Shown: positions 21,961 to 34,145, counted from the stretch's first letter. The stretch: 64,000 nucleotides of DNA from Varanus komodoensis (GCF_004798865.1 NW_025335269.1:17994793-18058792), one strand, 5' to 3'. The notes: generated by a model from the sequence alone, not told the origin. Numbers and translations: made by a program.

Positions 21961-23639
21961 TACAATCTTCCAGCATCTCTCCTGTGCCCTTATTACTGAA
22001 AATCATGGGTCCTAGGCCAGGGCTTTGTTGGCCTATACAATAATATGGTCAACACAACAGCTCTCCATTGTTGCAAATTATAAATCAAGCAAAGGGCAGA
22101 GTGCAGATTTCCTGATCGTTCTGCTATCTTTCCTCAGACCATGAACCATCACTTGAAAAACTCCTCCACAGATGAATCTGCATTAATATCTTTCTCACAA
22201 GCACTACTCAATGTTTCTTATCAGCAACAAAATTCACCCACACAAAGTATTTTGGTTGCAGAACCTCCTATAGTAAGAGAAGAGTATACCAGAACTCTTA
22301 ATTACTCAGCCTCTACACTTCATGATATATCATACAAATATTATTCCTCTGAAAGGCTAGCATTTGAAAAAGCAACATTTCATCAGGCACAGGAAAATTA
22401 AAGTAGAGAATAATGCAAGGCCTGAAAATAAACACAATATATGTAACCTTGTAAATGTAGCCCTCTGGTGGATCCTTTTTGTCCAAAGGGAATGGTGATT
22501 GAGAGAATAAAGAGTAAGGGTGCTTGATGAATTCAACTTTGTGAGTTCCAACAAAATGGATCAGATACTGAATTTATGTAAGCATTGGAACTTAGTTATC
22601 TGCTGCCTTTTGTACTGAATATTCAGGCACTGGTTTTTTTCCCCTCTAAAACATATTTAAATAGTTTTCAAATGTGTCTTTTGAGAGAAAACATGCTTAT
22701 AATGAAAATTTGGAGAAGTAAACATATTTAAATGTATTTAAACAATATTTTCAGGTGAATTTGCATATGGCTTTTATTTTGAAATAGCACATTAATGTAG
22801 AACAGGATACAGTCATCTTATGGATAAGAACACATTTAAATTGGCATTGACAAAAAAGACCAATTTGATCATCCCTACTAAAGAGAGAAGGTAGAGAAGG
22901 TATCAGGAATTCAGTCTGAAACATGAACTCAGGAAAGAATTGAATGAAAGCTGTGATAGAGGAAACGTGCGCTTGGCAAGATATGCAGGTACACACTGTG
23001 CTGTTGCCACACTTGGCATTATCTAGAATGTTTGTATTGATCATATAGGATGTAGCAATTCTCTTCCTGCGGCATGCTCAGTATGCAGCATTTCAGGCCA
23101 GGCTGGTTACCCCCAGAAGGTTCTAGAAGTTCAGTCTGACCCAGGAAGAAAGCTATTGCTCCAGAAGGGTTGAGGAGCCCTGCAAGGATTGCTGATGTAT
23201 AGACCTGCTTTGGACTATTTGCAGCTATCTGCTGGGATCAAAGTTTTTGATATGTTCCCTTCTTAGGTTATAATTTTGTTTTAAGAATAGCTCAGTGTTT
23301 TGATTATAATTGCTGTGGGCCTAAAAACTGAAGCCATTTTGCTGTAAGACTATTATTTAAAAAACATGGATAAGAATTGAAGTGTATGAGCTGTAATAGT
23401 GAAGCCATATTGTTGTAAATTATATATTGAAGTTATCAATAAGTCTCAGTCTTTGAATGGCATATGAATGGGTATACCTGACATTAGGGGTGGGCTGCCT
23501 GCTCACCGATAATTCAGCTTGGCTCAGAAGGATTGAGAAAGCTGGGAAAGAGAGCCTGGGAAAGACGGCAGAGTTTGCTGCTTTAGCAGGCAGCTGTTAA
23601 GCATCTGCAGGACTCACATGGGCAGGCAAGAAGGCTCTG
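21961..23639. other. AT-rich unassigned sequence
   Basis: An 86-codon plus-strand frame at 22141-22401 has no domain. Part of this may be decayed L1 5' sequence, but I see no L1 signature beyond about 21960. A motif resembling TGAAGCCATTTTGCTGTAA appears at about 23329-23347 and again, diverged, at about 23401-23419, suggesting a decayed tandem duplication of about 72 bases. Confidence 0.4.
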
Positions 23640-23835
23640 TCCTCTTTAAAGCCCACCTGCACATCACATTCAAGGGACTGTGTTGATGGCATCCTCTGTT
23701 CCATTTAGAAGATAATGCACCATAAGAACCGCTGCCCATCAACAGTTAACACCTGAATAGCTGGCTGAAGAGGCAGGCACACAGGTCATCTGTTCGCCAG
23801 GTGAGAGGTAACTGCATTTCTAGTCATCATTTCTA
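23640..23835 (+). repeat. Anonymous interspersed repeat (family R), diverged copy
   Basis: The stretch CTGCCCATCAACAGTTAACA, then a GGCTGAAGAGGCAGG block and CACACAGGTCATCTGTTCGC, aligns with CTGCCCATCAGCAGCACCTG, GGCTGAGTAAAG and CACACAGGTCACCTGGTCGC at 61.9 kb. Upstream, GGCATCCTCTGTTCCATTTA stands where the 61.8-kb copy has its CCTCTATTTG block. I recognise no named family and no coding sequence. Confidence 0.5.
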
Positions 23836-24790
23836 AATGTGCATTATGCATATAAACTTAACACAGGCAAATTTTATGCAATTTTATATCCAGTTTGGTC
23901 TTCTCCGGAGATGGATTTCTTCTTTTTTTGGCAATGCAGAATTCTCTCCCTAATTGTGAGCCAACTGTAGTATGATACCATTAATTTAGGCTGTTTCTTT
24001 GTTGACCTGGGTATGCCATGGATGGTGAAGATAATTGTTGTGCTTTTTACATGAAGAATAGGTTTGCTCTTATAATGCAATTGCAATCAGAGTGTTAAAA
24101 ATACTTGGAGCTGTTACTAACCCTATTAATGCTTTGGTGTTGTATGAAAAAATAACTGTGTTTTCTTTTATTGTTATTTTTTCCTTATTATTTTTACAAT
24201 TCAAGGTTGGGATAATGAAATCAAAGGAAGATTCCTGTCAATACAGCCTGCATATAGCCAACATGACTATGTTAAACAGTATAATGTAAAAAGCAAATTC
24301 ATAATACAAAGATATGGGGATGATAGTGGATTCTGTCTCAGTAAGGGGAAATACATAATTAGGATTGAAATTATCTGATCCGAGAAGTCCACAAAAGTTT
24401 GCACACTCTGGTTGTGCAACCATTGACCATCTTTCACAGCACTAGCAGCACAAAGTCACCTGTGTAGCACTCATGTGGGGCTTGATTCCTGGCAGGTGCC
24501 TGCATGAGCACTTGGTGCTCTTGGTACCAAGTTATACTGAAGGCTGCAAGAAAGCAGGCTGGAGTCCCAGAAGCCAAGCAGAGGGAATCTGATGGAATCC
24601 CACCCCCAAAGCAGATTCTTCGCACATCCCTACACATCTGTTTGTTGAGGACCCAGATGCAGCAAGAGAGGAAATATGAGTCACTCACAATTCATGGCCA
24701 CTTTGGATGAATATCCAAAAACATGTGAACAGCAAGGGCTGAGCAGAACAGAAGGAACAACAAACGCTTACTTGGCTGCTAGCTCTGAGG
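23836..24790. other. Unassigned sequence
   Basis: AT-rich to about 24400, then more balanced. No repeat family or exon recognised. Frames of 60-84 codons on both strands overlap one another. Confidence 0.5.
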
Positions 24791-24989
24791 CCGGGACTCC
24801 AGCATAAATCAGCCTGCTTTTCAGCAATGAGTGCAGAATGCGGCAGCTTAGCTGCTGTCTCCTATCCAGCATGTAGCTCCTTGGCTGAGGGAACGGCAAC
24901 AGGTCCCTATTTGCTACCTGGCCACATTGAGGCTTTGGTACTGGTGGGACCAGGACACTTGAGAGGGGTTGTTCTCTTTTGCAGAGCTG

Positions 24990-25290
24990 CCTGCTCACTT
25001 AGGCCATTAGATGACACATCCATGGTGGTTCCACACTGACCTATGGCCGAAGTGTAGTCTACCTGGGGAAGAGCCTTCAGTTAATGGCTCTGTTTCTCTG
25101 GAGCGCCTTGGCTTTCAAGGTTACTGAGGCACCAGCAAGGTTACTTCAGAAAGCCTTCCTGAACTAATCCACCATCCATTATTGACTCTGTTTTCACATA
25201 TTAACATATTCTTGTATTGTTCCCCTCAGCAGAATATTAATAAGGAAATATGGAGCTGCATTAAAATGTTGTAAATAAATAAATGAAATT
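24990..25290 (+). mobile_element. Possible L2-like LINE 3' end
   Basis: AGCAAGGTTACTTCAGAAAG then CCTTCCTGAACTAATCC resembles the end of an L2 ORF2. It is followed after about 100 bases by an AT-rich 3' stretch that ends TTGTAAATAAATAAATGAA at about 25270-25289. This is the layout of the better L2 ends at 48.9 and 53.6 kb, but no reverse transcriptase block is seen, so the call is weak. Confidence 0.3.
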
Positions 25291-28200
25291 GGTCAAGCAC
25301 TGATTAACATGATTGAATGAGGACTATGTACATTCAGCTAGAAGCCCTCAAGCTTCCAAGGTCCAAGGTCCAATAGCAAAGGTTGTTAAGTTCAGCCCTA
25401 CACATCAGCCTGCAGAAACAGAAACTGGATTTTTAACAGAGAAGGAGATGGTGGCAAAATGATGTTATTTCAATCTAGAGATGTGATGATCAGCAAAAGT
25501 GGAGCTTGTTGACATTCTCTGAATTCCATTGTGAAGTTCATTCCAACTCATGTCCATTTGTGACTTACAAGTATTTTTTCTCATTGCACAAAAATGTGTG
25601 CCCATTATCGTGCACATATTTGCAAATGTACACATCAGATGTGCATTTTTGAAATGGCCCATTATTAAAGTTCGTTGGTGCACATTTTTCAGCTGCATGC
25701 ATTTTGAACACTTTTTCCCCCCTACAAATTGCGCTTTGTAGTTGCATCCATCTTTAGTTCTAGGAGGGACAGATGGGGTAAATTCTGGGCAAAAAGGAAT
25801 TGAAATAAATTTCTCACACATCTGTATTTCATGTAGAGCTGGCACTCGAGGTTAGCACCCCTCAAATACAACAAAGTGTTGTTAACCATCCCCTTGTGTT
25901 TGTGTGACAATTGCAAAGTTTAGCAGCACCACAGTCTACAGTGAGCAGCAGAGATGTGCCACCATTTTACTTTGCCTGCAATGTTCTGCTGGCACAGAAC
26001 ATTTGTACAACCTGCTACAAATGGGACCTGGGAGCACAGGCAGACATGAGAACCCAAACTACCAGCATCAGTGAGCCCTTGGCAGCTGTCTGACCATGTC
26101 AGGCAGTGACACCAGTCTCGATTTTGGTGGGTTTGAGTCCTCCTTATTTACACAAGAGGTACAGCACCATCGTACTCTTTATCCTGTTCTCTGTTCTGTC
26201 ATCCTTTCTGCCTTAATTACACATCTACCTTGTTGTTTTTAGCAATACCAGTTTGTAGCAGTTCTTATTGTATGTTCTGACAACAAGGAATTAGACTTCT
26301 GTACTGCATGGATCTGTAGCTAGGACAACCTTCCTCTATCCTCCCTACCCTGAAGAGTCTCCCATGGTGATTTAGGTTGTGGTTAGGCACCAAAAGAGGG
26401 GCATTCTCAAATTATTATTAGCACATTTGACCTACCCTCTGCTCTGCTTCAATTAGAAATTAGACTGAAACATACACTAATGCTGATGGAGGAACAGGGA
26501 TGATCATTTTCCTGTTTCGGTTAGATGGGGGGGAAGTGCCATTTGCATTCTTATGCATCCTCTCTGAAAATAACCATTTTGAAAGAGCATGCTGCATAGG
26601 AAAGTGTTTTAAGAAAAAAGATATGACAGACATGTACAGTGCATGAAATAGCTGAGACTCATCCATCTTCCATTCCCAGGTGGCATAGAATCATGGGATG
26701 GAATCATGAGAATGTTTGCCATCCGTGAGAAAAAGAATGCTTAGAAATGTACTAGACATTACCATTTATTAGCAAATAACCTTTGCTGAACCAGGCAATT
26801 AGCACGGAGTTGTATGATTTTTAGCCCAATCAGATGTCTTTGCTGAGACGAACCATAACTCGACACAGCTCATCACAGCCTTGGCAACAGCATCTGCTTA
26901 CAACAAATTACTGAGGGCAAATTTGCACAACTAGTAGCCCCTTCCCAGTAGCAACAGAAATCTGTTCTCACCTGAGTAAACTCAAAATACGAAGTTGAAT
27001 CCAGATTTATGTACAAGTAGACCTCATCACCACTTTTCCACTCCAACCCTGAAAATGCTACATGGTACGTCAAGAACCCCTCCTGAACTATGGTAGGTAG
27101 AGGAGAAGATTCTTAAAAATTGGGCAAGGGGCTTCTTGTGAGTAGAACCCTTTCTTTCATGGAAGGCAGATCCTGGATCCAAACCCTAGTCTTGGGTCTT
27201 GGTCCTGTGACTTCAGACATAGAGAGCAGGTTGACATATTATGGAAGTGCTGCCAGCCAGCTGTGTAGCCATTTCCATCTGTAGCTCATAGAACTGCTTC
27301 TTAGGAATAAAAGTCAAAGTAGTGTGGGTTAGTAGCACAAGATGTAGACAAAGAAAGCCTGCTTCTTCTCCTGGTTTGATCAGGAGATCTGAACAAAATA
27401 AAAGTACTTGCCACACAAACTATTAATGGGAAGCTTTATCATCTTGCATGCAAGAGGTTAACACTATTGGAAGGTAATAAGAAAGAATGCTTGCAACCTA
27501 ATATGCTTTATGCACTTTTGGAGCACCTTCTTTCTTCTGATTGGTTAACAGCTGGAAGGAGTCACTTCTCTCGCAGTGAACTTGTGATTTTTTTTGCAGC
27601 AGGCACATTTGCATTTCCAGCTGGAACCCAAAGAATATTTACATTTCCCAATTGCTATTTCACCTTTATCAACAAGGACACTTTGCAACTTCTTTCTCAT
27701 CTACTGGGCACAGTGGCCATTTGCATTCTTAATCATTTTTCTCTGCTCAGACTTAAACTCTCTTATTAACCCCTTCCTCATCAGTATCATGGTTTTTCTG
27801 AAGAGAAACAATCATAAGAGACTTTGGGCAGGGAGTTTGAATAGTTTTCTCTGTCATTTACCTGATTAAAATCTCCTCTTGAAAACAGCTGTTTGCATTT
27901 CCAGCCAAGCACTAAAGGGAGCTTCCTTTGAAATGCAAGTGGCAGCTTCAGGGAGGACATTTTGGTCAAGACCATGGCAGAGAGGAAGACTTAAACTCTC
28001 TCTGTCTGCCTCCCATAGTCCAGAGGTCATTCAGTGTAGTGGAGCCAAGGCACACGGGGCGAAAATGCAGGGACTTTTTTGTTAGCAGGGTTGAAGAAGG
28101 CACCTGCCAGCCAGCTGAGACCTCCTTGCTCCTCTGAGTTGAACAGCTGTTGGAGAAAAGAAGTTCCCCAGCAAAATATTCATTTCCTTATTACATTTTA

Positions 28201-28430
28201 TGCTGCCCAAAGCTTAATAAGAAAATAAAACTTGGCACTATCCATTGTTGTTCAATCATCCTTGCAGAGGCTAGTAAGGTAGGACAAAATAAACCATGAC
28301 TGCTCTTATCAGTTAATATTAAATTTGGTTTGAAATTGAGGTTGTACTGTCTTCACTAAATCTGCTCTATCATGTTTTGGAAATTGTCCCTTCATTATCC
28401 TTCTTTTGTTTCTTTGCCTGCCCATTGAAG
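25291..28430. other. Unassigned sequence, with TGCA-rich degenerate block
   Basis: No gene recognised in 3.1 kb. At 25540-25745 the DNA is built of loosely repeated words such as GTGCACATATTTGCAAATG and GTGCATTTTTGAAATG, described separately. The rest (25750-28430) matches nothing I know. Confidence 0.5.
25540..25745. repeat. Degenerate TGCA/TTTTTG-rich repeat block
   Basis: Words of the form TGTGCNNATTNTNG recur out of register across about 200 bases (TTGCACAAAAATGTGTGCCC, GTGCACATATTTGCAAATG, GTGCATTTTTGAAATG, GGTGCACATTTTTCAGCTGC). Similar blocks occur at 36.99-37.15, 50.40-50.67 and 60.93-61.23 kb. This suggests an interspersed family whose interior is made of short degenerate repeats. 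I do not know its name. Confidence 0.4.
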
Positions 28431-29554
28431 GAATCAGATTTTACACAAAAGCATTCACATACATTTCCACAAATCCACATTTGGAATTTGCATTTTCAAA
28501 AATATCCCCCCACCCCCCAATACTCAAATCCTCCCAAGCTTTGCATGTTCACACTTTAGTCCAGAGGGACATTGTTAGTAAATTTTAACTTGTATTTTTC
28601 TATGACTAAATTTGCATAAAATTACAGAAAGTTTTAAAAAGGTCTACAAATCCATGGAATCTATATGACTCAGAAAAAGCTGGTTGTAATCTGTGGGTCA
28701 GTTTCATTAAAAAAAAAAAAAACCTCATGTACAGATTTCTCCAACATGTCTGGTCTAATTAGGAAACCATTGAGAGCTCATGCCACACTGGCTCCTGAAG
28801 CATGCTTTTCAAAGCAAGGAAGCAAAAGGATGACAGATTTATTTACCCATGTTTAAATAAATAATTACTTTTTCACTTGCTAAGGTGTGTTGTTCATCAG
28901 CAGGAAAACTCCGCTAGATAATCAAAATTCATCAAGCTCTTGAACTCTGAGTGACAGAGAGGGGTGTGTGTGTGTGTGTGTATGTTGTAGTAGTAGCAGC
29001 AGCAGCAGCAGCAAACCTCATCTGGGATCCTGGGCAGGTGATGAATTTATAAATGGAGAGAGAGCTGGCACAAGCCACTGAGTGGATTTGCAATGGTGGT
29101 GTAGCTCCTGCTGTCTTTTCTTTTTAAGGAAGGCTGCAAAGAGAAGGTGAAGTGCCAGGGCTATAATTTCAGTAGCTCTTGTTGCAATTATTGGATCATC
29201 TCCTCTATTCCCTGTGAACACATCTGCTTTTTTGTTCTTCATGCCACCAGGAGAACAGTGCTGTGCTTTCCAAAATACTTCAAAGGGAAGACCATCACCA
29301 TTCATTTGTTTTGCATAATGTGCGATGTCCACTTGAATGATTAAAAACAGAACGCAAGAGAAGACAGGAGCATTTTGACCCCAGGCACTGAGTAACATCG
29401 ATGTCATTAGCTGTGGATATTTACAACTGTCTCATAACACTTCAGTGACCTGCTGTATAAGGTACAAGTTGGTCCATGGAGCCTTTTTAACAAGCACACT
29501 CAATTTTGCTGAGGCACTTCCATAATCGATCTCAAAATAGTATTCACTTTATGG
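28431..29554. other. Unassigned sequence with microsatellites
   Basis: An A run lies at 28709-28722, a GT run at 28964-28980 and a GTA/GCA run at 28986-29013. The block at about 29030-29340 is repeat-free and moderately balanced in composition. No gene recognised. Confidence 0.55.
28964..29013. repeat. (GT)n followed by (GTA)n/(GCA)n microsatellites
   Basis: A GT run of about eight units is followed after TATGTT by three GTA units and then about six GCA units. Adjacent simple repeats of this kind are likely length-polymorphic. Confidence 0.9.
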
Positions 29555-29640
29555 TGTATTAATTTATTAATTCATTACTTTCCTGTATCACCTGTCTCTC
29601 TAGGCACTTAAGGTTGCTTACATTGTTTAAATGCTGGGAC
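29555..29640 (-). repeat. Decayed retroposon 3' tail, minus strand
   Basis: The plus strand shows TTAATTTATTAATTCATTAC, then CCTGTATCACCTGTCTCTCT and AGGCACTTAAGGTTGCTTAC. This is the reverse complement of a SINE/LINE tail (GTAAGC..CCTTAAG..GATACAGG..AATAAATTAA). No body follows, so it is a 5'-truncated scrap. Confidence 0.45.
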
Positions 29641-31919
29641 AAAGAGCTATTGCCCCCTCTCAACCCAGGAGAATATCATTTCCTCAGCTGATGGTAGGTC
29701 TCTCCAGGAGCTGAAGGCATAATGTCCTTGGCCTCAGCATCTCCCCTTCTGCCCATCTTCAGAGTACACAAGTCTCAAGTAACTCAGAGGAGGAGCTGCC
29801 TTCCATTCTTCTTACTTTGCTTTCCAAAGTAATGATTCCAAAGCCATTCCAAAGTAATTGTTTGATAATTATTCAGGCTCCAGCAGAATTACTAACTACA
29901 GAAAGTCAGTTGTGTTTTTATTCAGTCCTTCCACTTCCACTGATAAAAACGGACTTGTTTTTATTGGTGTTGAAATGCTATTTCTAGTCTTCATGACTGC
30001 AGAAGAAAACTGACAGAGTGACTGCAGCGTATCTTCCAGCCTTGCAACCAATGTCTAAAAGGAGTGAAAGCATTAAACATTAAAACTAATTGTTATTGAC
30101 TGGAGTTTGCATTTTGACTCTTAATACTTCCTGACAGCAGTTCTGCAAATGTTGCTACTCCCCAAGGACCAATATTTTGGTTGGCCTTTCTAGCAGAAGT
30201 AAAAAAGAATCTTCTTCTCTTTTTGATCAAATGCTGTGTCATTCATTCATTAATCAATCAATCCAGGAAGCAGAGAACTGGGAGGCTCTTTGGCACTGCA
30301 GGGTGCTTGAGTCCATGGCTGCCCCAGGGTCTCGGGTTTGTGCTAAAGTGCAGGTGGACAGCATCACTTCCCTTGGCCCACCGGTGGCACAGTGAGCTGG
30401 TGGGTTGGGGCTGGCAGGACAGTGGAGCAGGTTTTCCTTCTGTTCTTCACTGTGCCTGCTTCATGGGAACTGTGGCAGTGGCTCAGCCTCTCTCCCTCCA
30501 CCAGCTGCTGTGGATTTAAAGCTCTTCCAGCAGAGGGCACCTCCAAGGACCAGAAGCAGCATGTTGGAGATGGACATGGAGGTGGGTGGGGAGTATGGGC
30601 CTCCTCTCTGCAGGAAAGACAAGTCTTGCAGGAGTCCTCTGCATGGAGATGAGGATGTGCTTGGACAAGGGTGGGAGATCATCCTTTCCTCTGCTCTCCA
30701 CACCATCCTTCAGTGGGGCATATGGACATGTTGCCATACTGGAATGCCCCAGTCAGTAACTTCCTCTAGGATACCTAGAGATCCGCAGGGTGTTCTGGCA
30801 AAGCAGCTTGCCTGGAGGCAGATAGGGCAGAAGAGAACTGTAGCCTAGGAAGCCTGGAGTTTGGTAACCCTTGCCAAATTTAGCCAAGGTGCCAGCTATC
30901 CCTTTTAGGACCCAAGTCAATCGCAATCAAACTATTCTCCTAGTGAACATGACAAGATGCATCAAATCACCAAGCTACAGCATTCAAATAATCACTGTGT
31001 GACTCAAGTCCACTTTTTTTGGAAGTGATAAGCCTTCCAAAAGCAAAACAATAGGACTGCATAGGGCTGGATCCAAGCCATGTTAGCTTAACTTAGTTCC
31101 CCTTGAAATTACCAAGAGTTGAGTCATGAGCAACTTGCCCCCAGTGATTTCGGTTGAGCCCAATTTCACTAAATTTGGAAGCAGAACATTTTGATACTGG
31201 AGCTTGAATCCTATTACTATTTCCATTGCTTACATCCTATTGTACTTAAAGGGGTGTCTCCCAACCTGTTTTTCTTCAGCCAAAATGTAGAGATTTAAAA
31301 TAAAAACGTTGAAGGCATTTTTAGTTGAATTGATCATGGTTTTTTATTGCAGAAAACACTATCATTTTGTCAATTTTAACTTAGCATTTTTCTCCTTTTT
31401 GTCAATTTTGATCAGTACATTTAATATTTGGTTGACATTTCCCACATTTCCAAGACCATGTACCTATATTCTATACTCCCATAATTATTGATTCTGTCTC
31501 TTGCACAGAACTGAGCATCCTGAGAATATCAGCAGTTTTCTCTTGGGCGGGGGGGGGGGGGGCAGGGTTCATTTCCCACAAGTTTATAACTATGAAAGTC
31601 CATGGATGATATTTGGTGAAATTTTGGAAACTAAGGCATAAGTAAACAGAAATTAAGCAATAAATATTATGGGATGGATCCTGAGAACTTTATCTATTAG
31701 AGAAAGCTTCTCTGAATCCAGTCCTCTAGGTCTTTGACCCTTCACAGTGAAGAAACAGAAACAAGTATTGATCTAATTAGACTAATTTTATTTATTCTGT
31801 CTGCACAGCATATGTGGTACTTTGAATCAGAAAGTGGGTTTTGCAGGCCTACCAAGCCCTATTTATTAGCAGAGCAGGGTAACTGGGTATCTGCAGTACT
31901 GACTGTCCCCATCCATATT
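29641..31919. other. Unassigned sequence with G-run
   Basis: No gene recognised. A GC-richer block at about 30270-30800 has three overlapping open frames on the plus strand and two on the minus, all without domains. A 14-base G run lies at 31549-31562. Confidence 0.5.
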
Positions 31920-31920
31920 A

Positions 31921-31990
31921 TCATTAAAAGTGCAATTCTGTGCATACTTAGAAAAAAGCCCTACAACTCCCAGCATTCCTGAGCTAGCCA
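31921..31990 (+). repeat. Short interspersed repeat, copy 1 of a local pair
   Basis: The text AGTGCAATTCTGTGCATACT, then GAAAAAAGCCCTACAACTCC and CAGCATTCCTGAGCTAGCC, is repeated in diverged form at 32990-33060. ACTCCCAGCATTCC resembles the core of the inverted-repeat DNA element, but the flanks differ from that family. Confidence 0.45.
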
Positions 31991-32985
31991 AGCACAGGAT
32001 CATACCTCAAGTCTTCGGAACCTTACTGAAATGGATGGGCCCTAATCTGACTAAATCGGATTACTGCTTGACTTAACTGCATCAACTTTGCCTTCTGGCT
32101 GCAACTGCTTTCATTCATTCTACTCATTCCTCCAAAACTCCCAGAGCCCCCTAAGCTTGCTTGCCCTTTAGACTTTAGGCACTTGAAACCTCACCAGCTG
32201 AGCTCAGCAAGTATGTATTTGTATATTTAAAATGTCTTGTAGCTGTTACATCTTACTTACAGCCATCCTGCCATTAGCTTGAGCTTCATCTTCACTTGCC
32301 TTCCACCTGTAGAAGTCAATGGAATCATTCCAGATCTTAGTTCCTGGACAACAAAGCAGAATTTGCCATGCCATGTTTACAATGAGCATATCTTCAAGCA
32401 GAATTTAGATCTTCTGCTGTTGCTTTATGACAAAAACAAGCTCAAACAATAGCAGACATGTTCGATACATGAAAAATTGCATGGCTGCAGGAATGTCGTC
32501 AAGGGAAATGTATTCCAGGTTCTTTGGCGTCACATTAATCTTTGGTTCTCAGCCAACCTATTTTCCTTTTGAAATTCTCTGAGTCATTTTTAACAGCAGC
32601 TCCATGCATTGCAGATACGAACGCACATCTGTTAGTTCAGTCAGGTCAAACAGCCTCCTCTGCATCTATCTTGCCATTCTACATCCAGAGAAATCCAGAT
32701 ATAATACTGTCTGCCTTAACGTTGCTATCCCTCAGGAATAAATGATCCATCCTTAATGATCCCAGCCCTAAAGGTATGAGAATCTGCAAGTTATTCTTGA
32801 GCTTGGATCTCTCTTGTCATAATAAAGAGACACTGATACAAGGACTACATCTGGAATTATTGTATGAATTCAGCCAGATATCCTTAAGGTGGCTTTATTT
32901 GATCAAACCAACAATCAAGCTGAAATTTCTGCTGCTTCAGATGACCCGGTCTGAAGTAAGTTTTGTATGGGCTAGTTTAGAGCTT
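31991..32985. other. Unassigned sequence
   Basis: AT-rich unique DNA with no recognisable repeat or exon. The 111-codon plus-strand frame at 32776-33111 has no domain and runs into the repeat at 32990. Confidence 0.5.
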
Positions 32986-32987
32986 TA

Positions 32988-33062
32988 TGGCACAATTCTT
33001 TGCTTGTATAAATCAGAAAGTCCTCCAACTCCCAGCATTCCTCAACTAGCACAAGATCATGC
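32988..33062 (+). repeat. Short interspersed repeat, copy 2 of a local pair
   Basis: GGCACAATTCTTTGCTTGTA, AATCAGAAAGTCCTCCAACTC and CCAGCATTCCTCAACTAGCA align in order with 31921-31990. Both copies are followed within about 15 bases by AGGATCAT or AGATCATG. Confidence 0.45.
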
Positions 33063-33360
33063 CCTTAGACCACTGTTTCCGGACACAAACCTTTTGCAAG
33101 GCTGGATTTAGTTGGATGTAGGTGCATCTGCACAGAGTGTCCATTCAAATCAGTGGCACTAAAGTCAAGACTAACTTGTTGCATTATTGATCACTAGGAC
33201 CTTAATTCAATTAACTTAGTCTGGATCCCATCCACTGGATCTTTATTTGGATTAGGCACTTCAGAATTGAAGATCAATTGAGTGATCAAGATTAGGTTTT
33301 CATGGCTCCTTGATTCCAAGGGTTACCAGTCTTCAATACTAATATTATTAGTAGTAAATT

Positions 33361-34145
33361 ACTAATACCAGTACTAATTTTATTTCTATACCACCCAATA
33401 TTTATTTTTCTGATTTATATTCCATCTTTTTTTTGCAAAGAACTCAAAGTGGTTCACATCATTCTTCTCTGGTTCTCAGTATCATACTCATAACAACCCT
33501 GTGAGGTAGGTTGGGCAGAGAGTCTGTAACTGGCCTAAAGCCACTCAGCTGGCTGAGTGGGGACTAGAACCCAGATTGCCTGAGTCCCAGTCCTGCACTC
33601 AAATGAGCTCTCTAGGTGGTGTACAGCAGCAGCACATAAATTACAATAGAAATACAATATAAAATACAGGTAACAGTAAAACATTATAAAAACTGCACTA
33701 CAAAATTTAAAAGCCAAAGTTAAAACCAAATTTCAAAGCTACAATAGTGACCTAATATACTCTTAAGCTAATTAAATACCCTCTTGTAGGGTACACTCTA
33801 AACCTGGCACTGAAATGATAGAATTGGCACCAGGTGGGCCTTACTGGGGATCTTGTTCCATATTTGGGGACTACCACTGACCAAGCCCTTCCTTTTGCCA
33901 CCAGCAGAGCATCCTTTGGAGGTGGGAGTTGGGGGCAGGCCCCAGTTCTTGATTGTAGTGACCAGATAGGTTGCATTTGGGAGAGGTTCCATGCAGTTTT
34001 GTGTTTCCAAGCCACAATACCATTAGGCAAAATGTTACAAATTTTGATTTGCCTGTTGGTACCAGTTCTGTTCCCTCCATAGTCATGCTCAGATTCAATA
34101 TGGAGAGCCACTTTCAAATCAACATGACTTTACTTCTGTTGCATT
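33361..34145 (-). mobile_element. L2 LINE 3' end, interrupted by a SINE
   Basis: On the minus strand the frame at 33752-34117 contains AKGRAWSVVVPKYGTRSP, which stands where L2 ORF2 ends with a GRAFSVVAPRLWNSLP-type block. It is followed by an AT-rich 3' UTR (33640-33780). The L2 tail starts TGTACACCACCTAGAGAGC at 33601-33622 and its expected continuation TATTGGGTGGTATAGAAATA is found only at 33379-33399, on the far side of a SINE. The 5' part of the LINE is missing. Confidence 0.75.
33400..33600 (-). repeat. tRNA-derived SINE (family A), inserted in an L2 tail
   Basis: Read on the minus strand: GAGTGCAGGACTGGGACTCA, GGCAATCTGGGTTCTAGTCC, CACTCAGCCAGC, TTACAGACTCTCTGCCCAAC, CCTCACAGGGTTGTTATGAG, then TGAGTTCTTTGCAAAAAAAA and GGAATATAAATCAG. 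The first part of the head is missing. Its position between the two halves of the L2 tail shows that it inserted after the L2. Confidence 0.85.

Noticed and set aside
22141-22401. 86-codon plus-strand frame just beyond the L1
   Set aside because: It has varied residues but no domain. It may be antisense to decayed L1 5' sequence; no support for a gene.
30181-30848. Cluster of overlapping plus- and minus-strand frames as a coding region
   Set aside because: Five frames overlap in all directions with no domain. The block is simply GC-richer and poor in stop codons.
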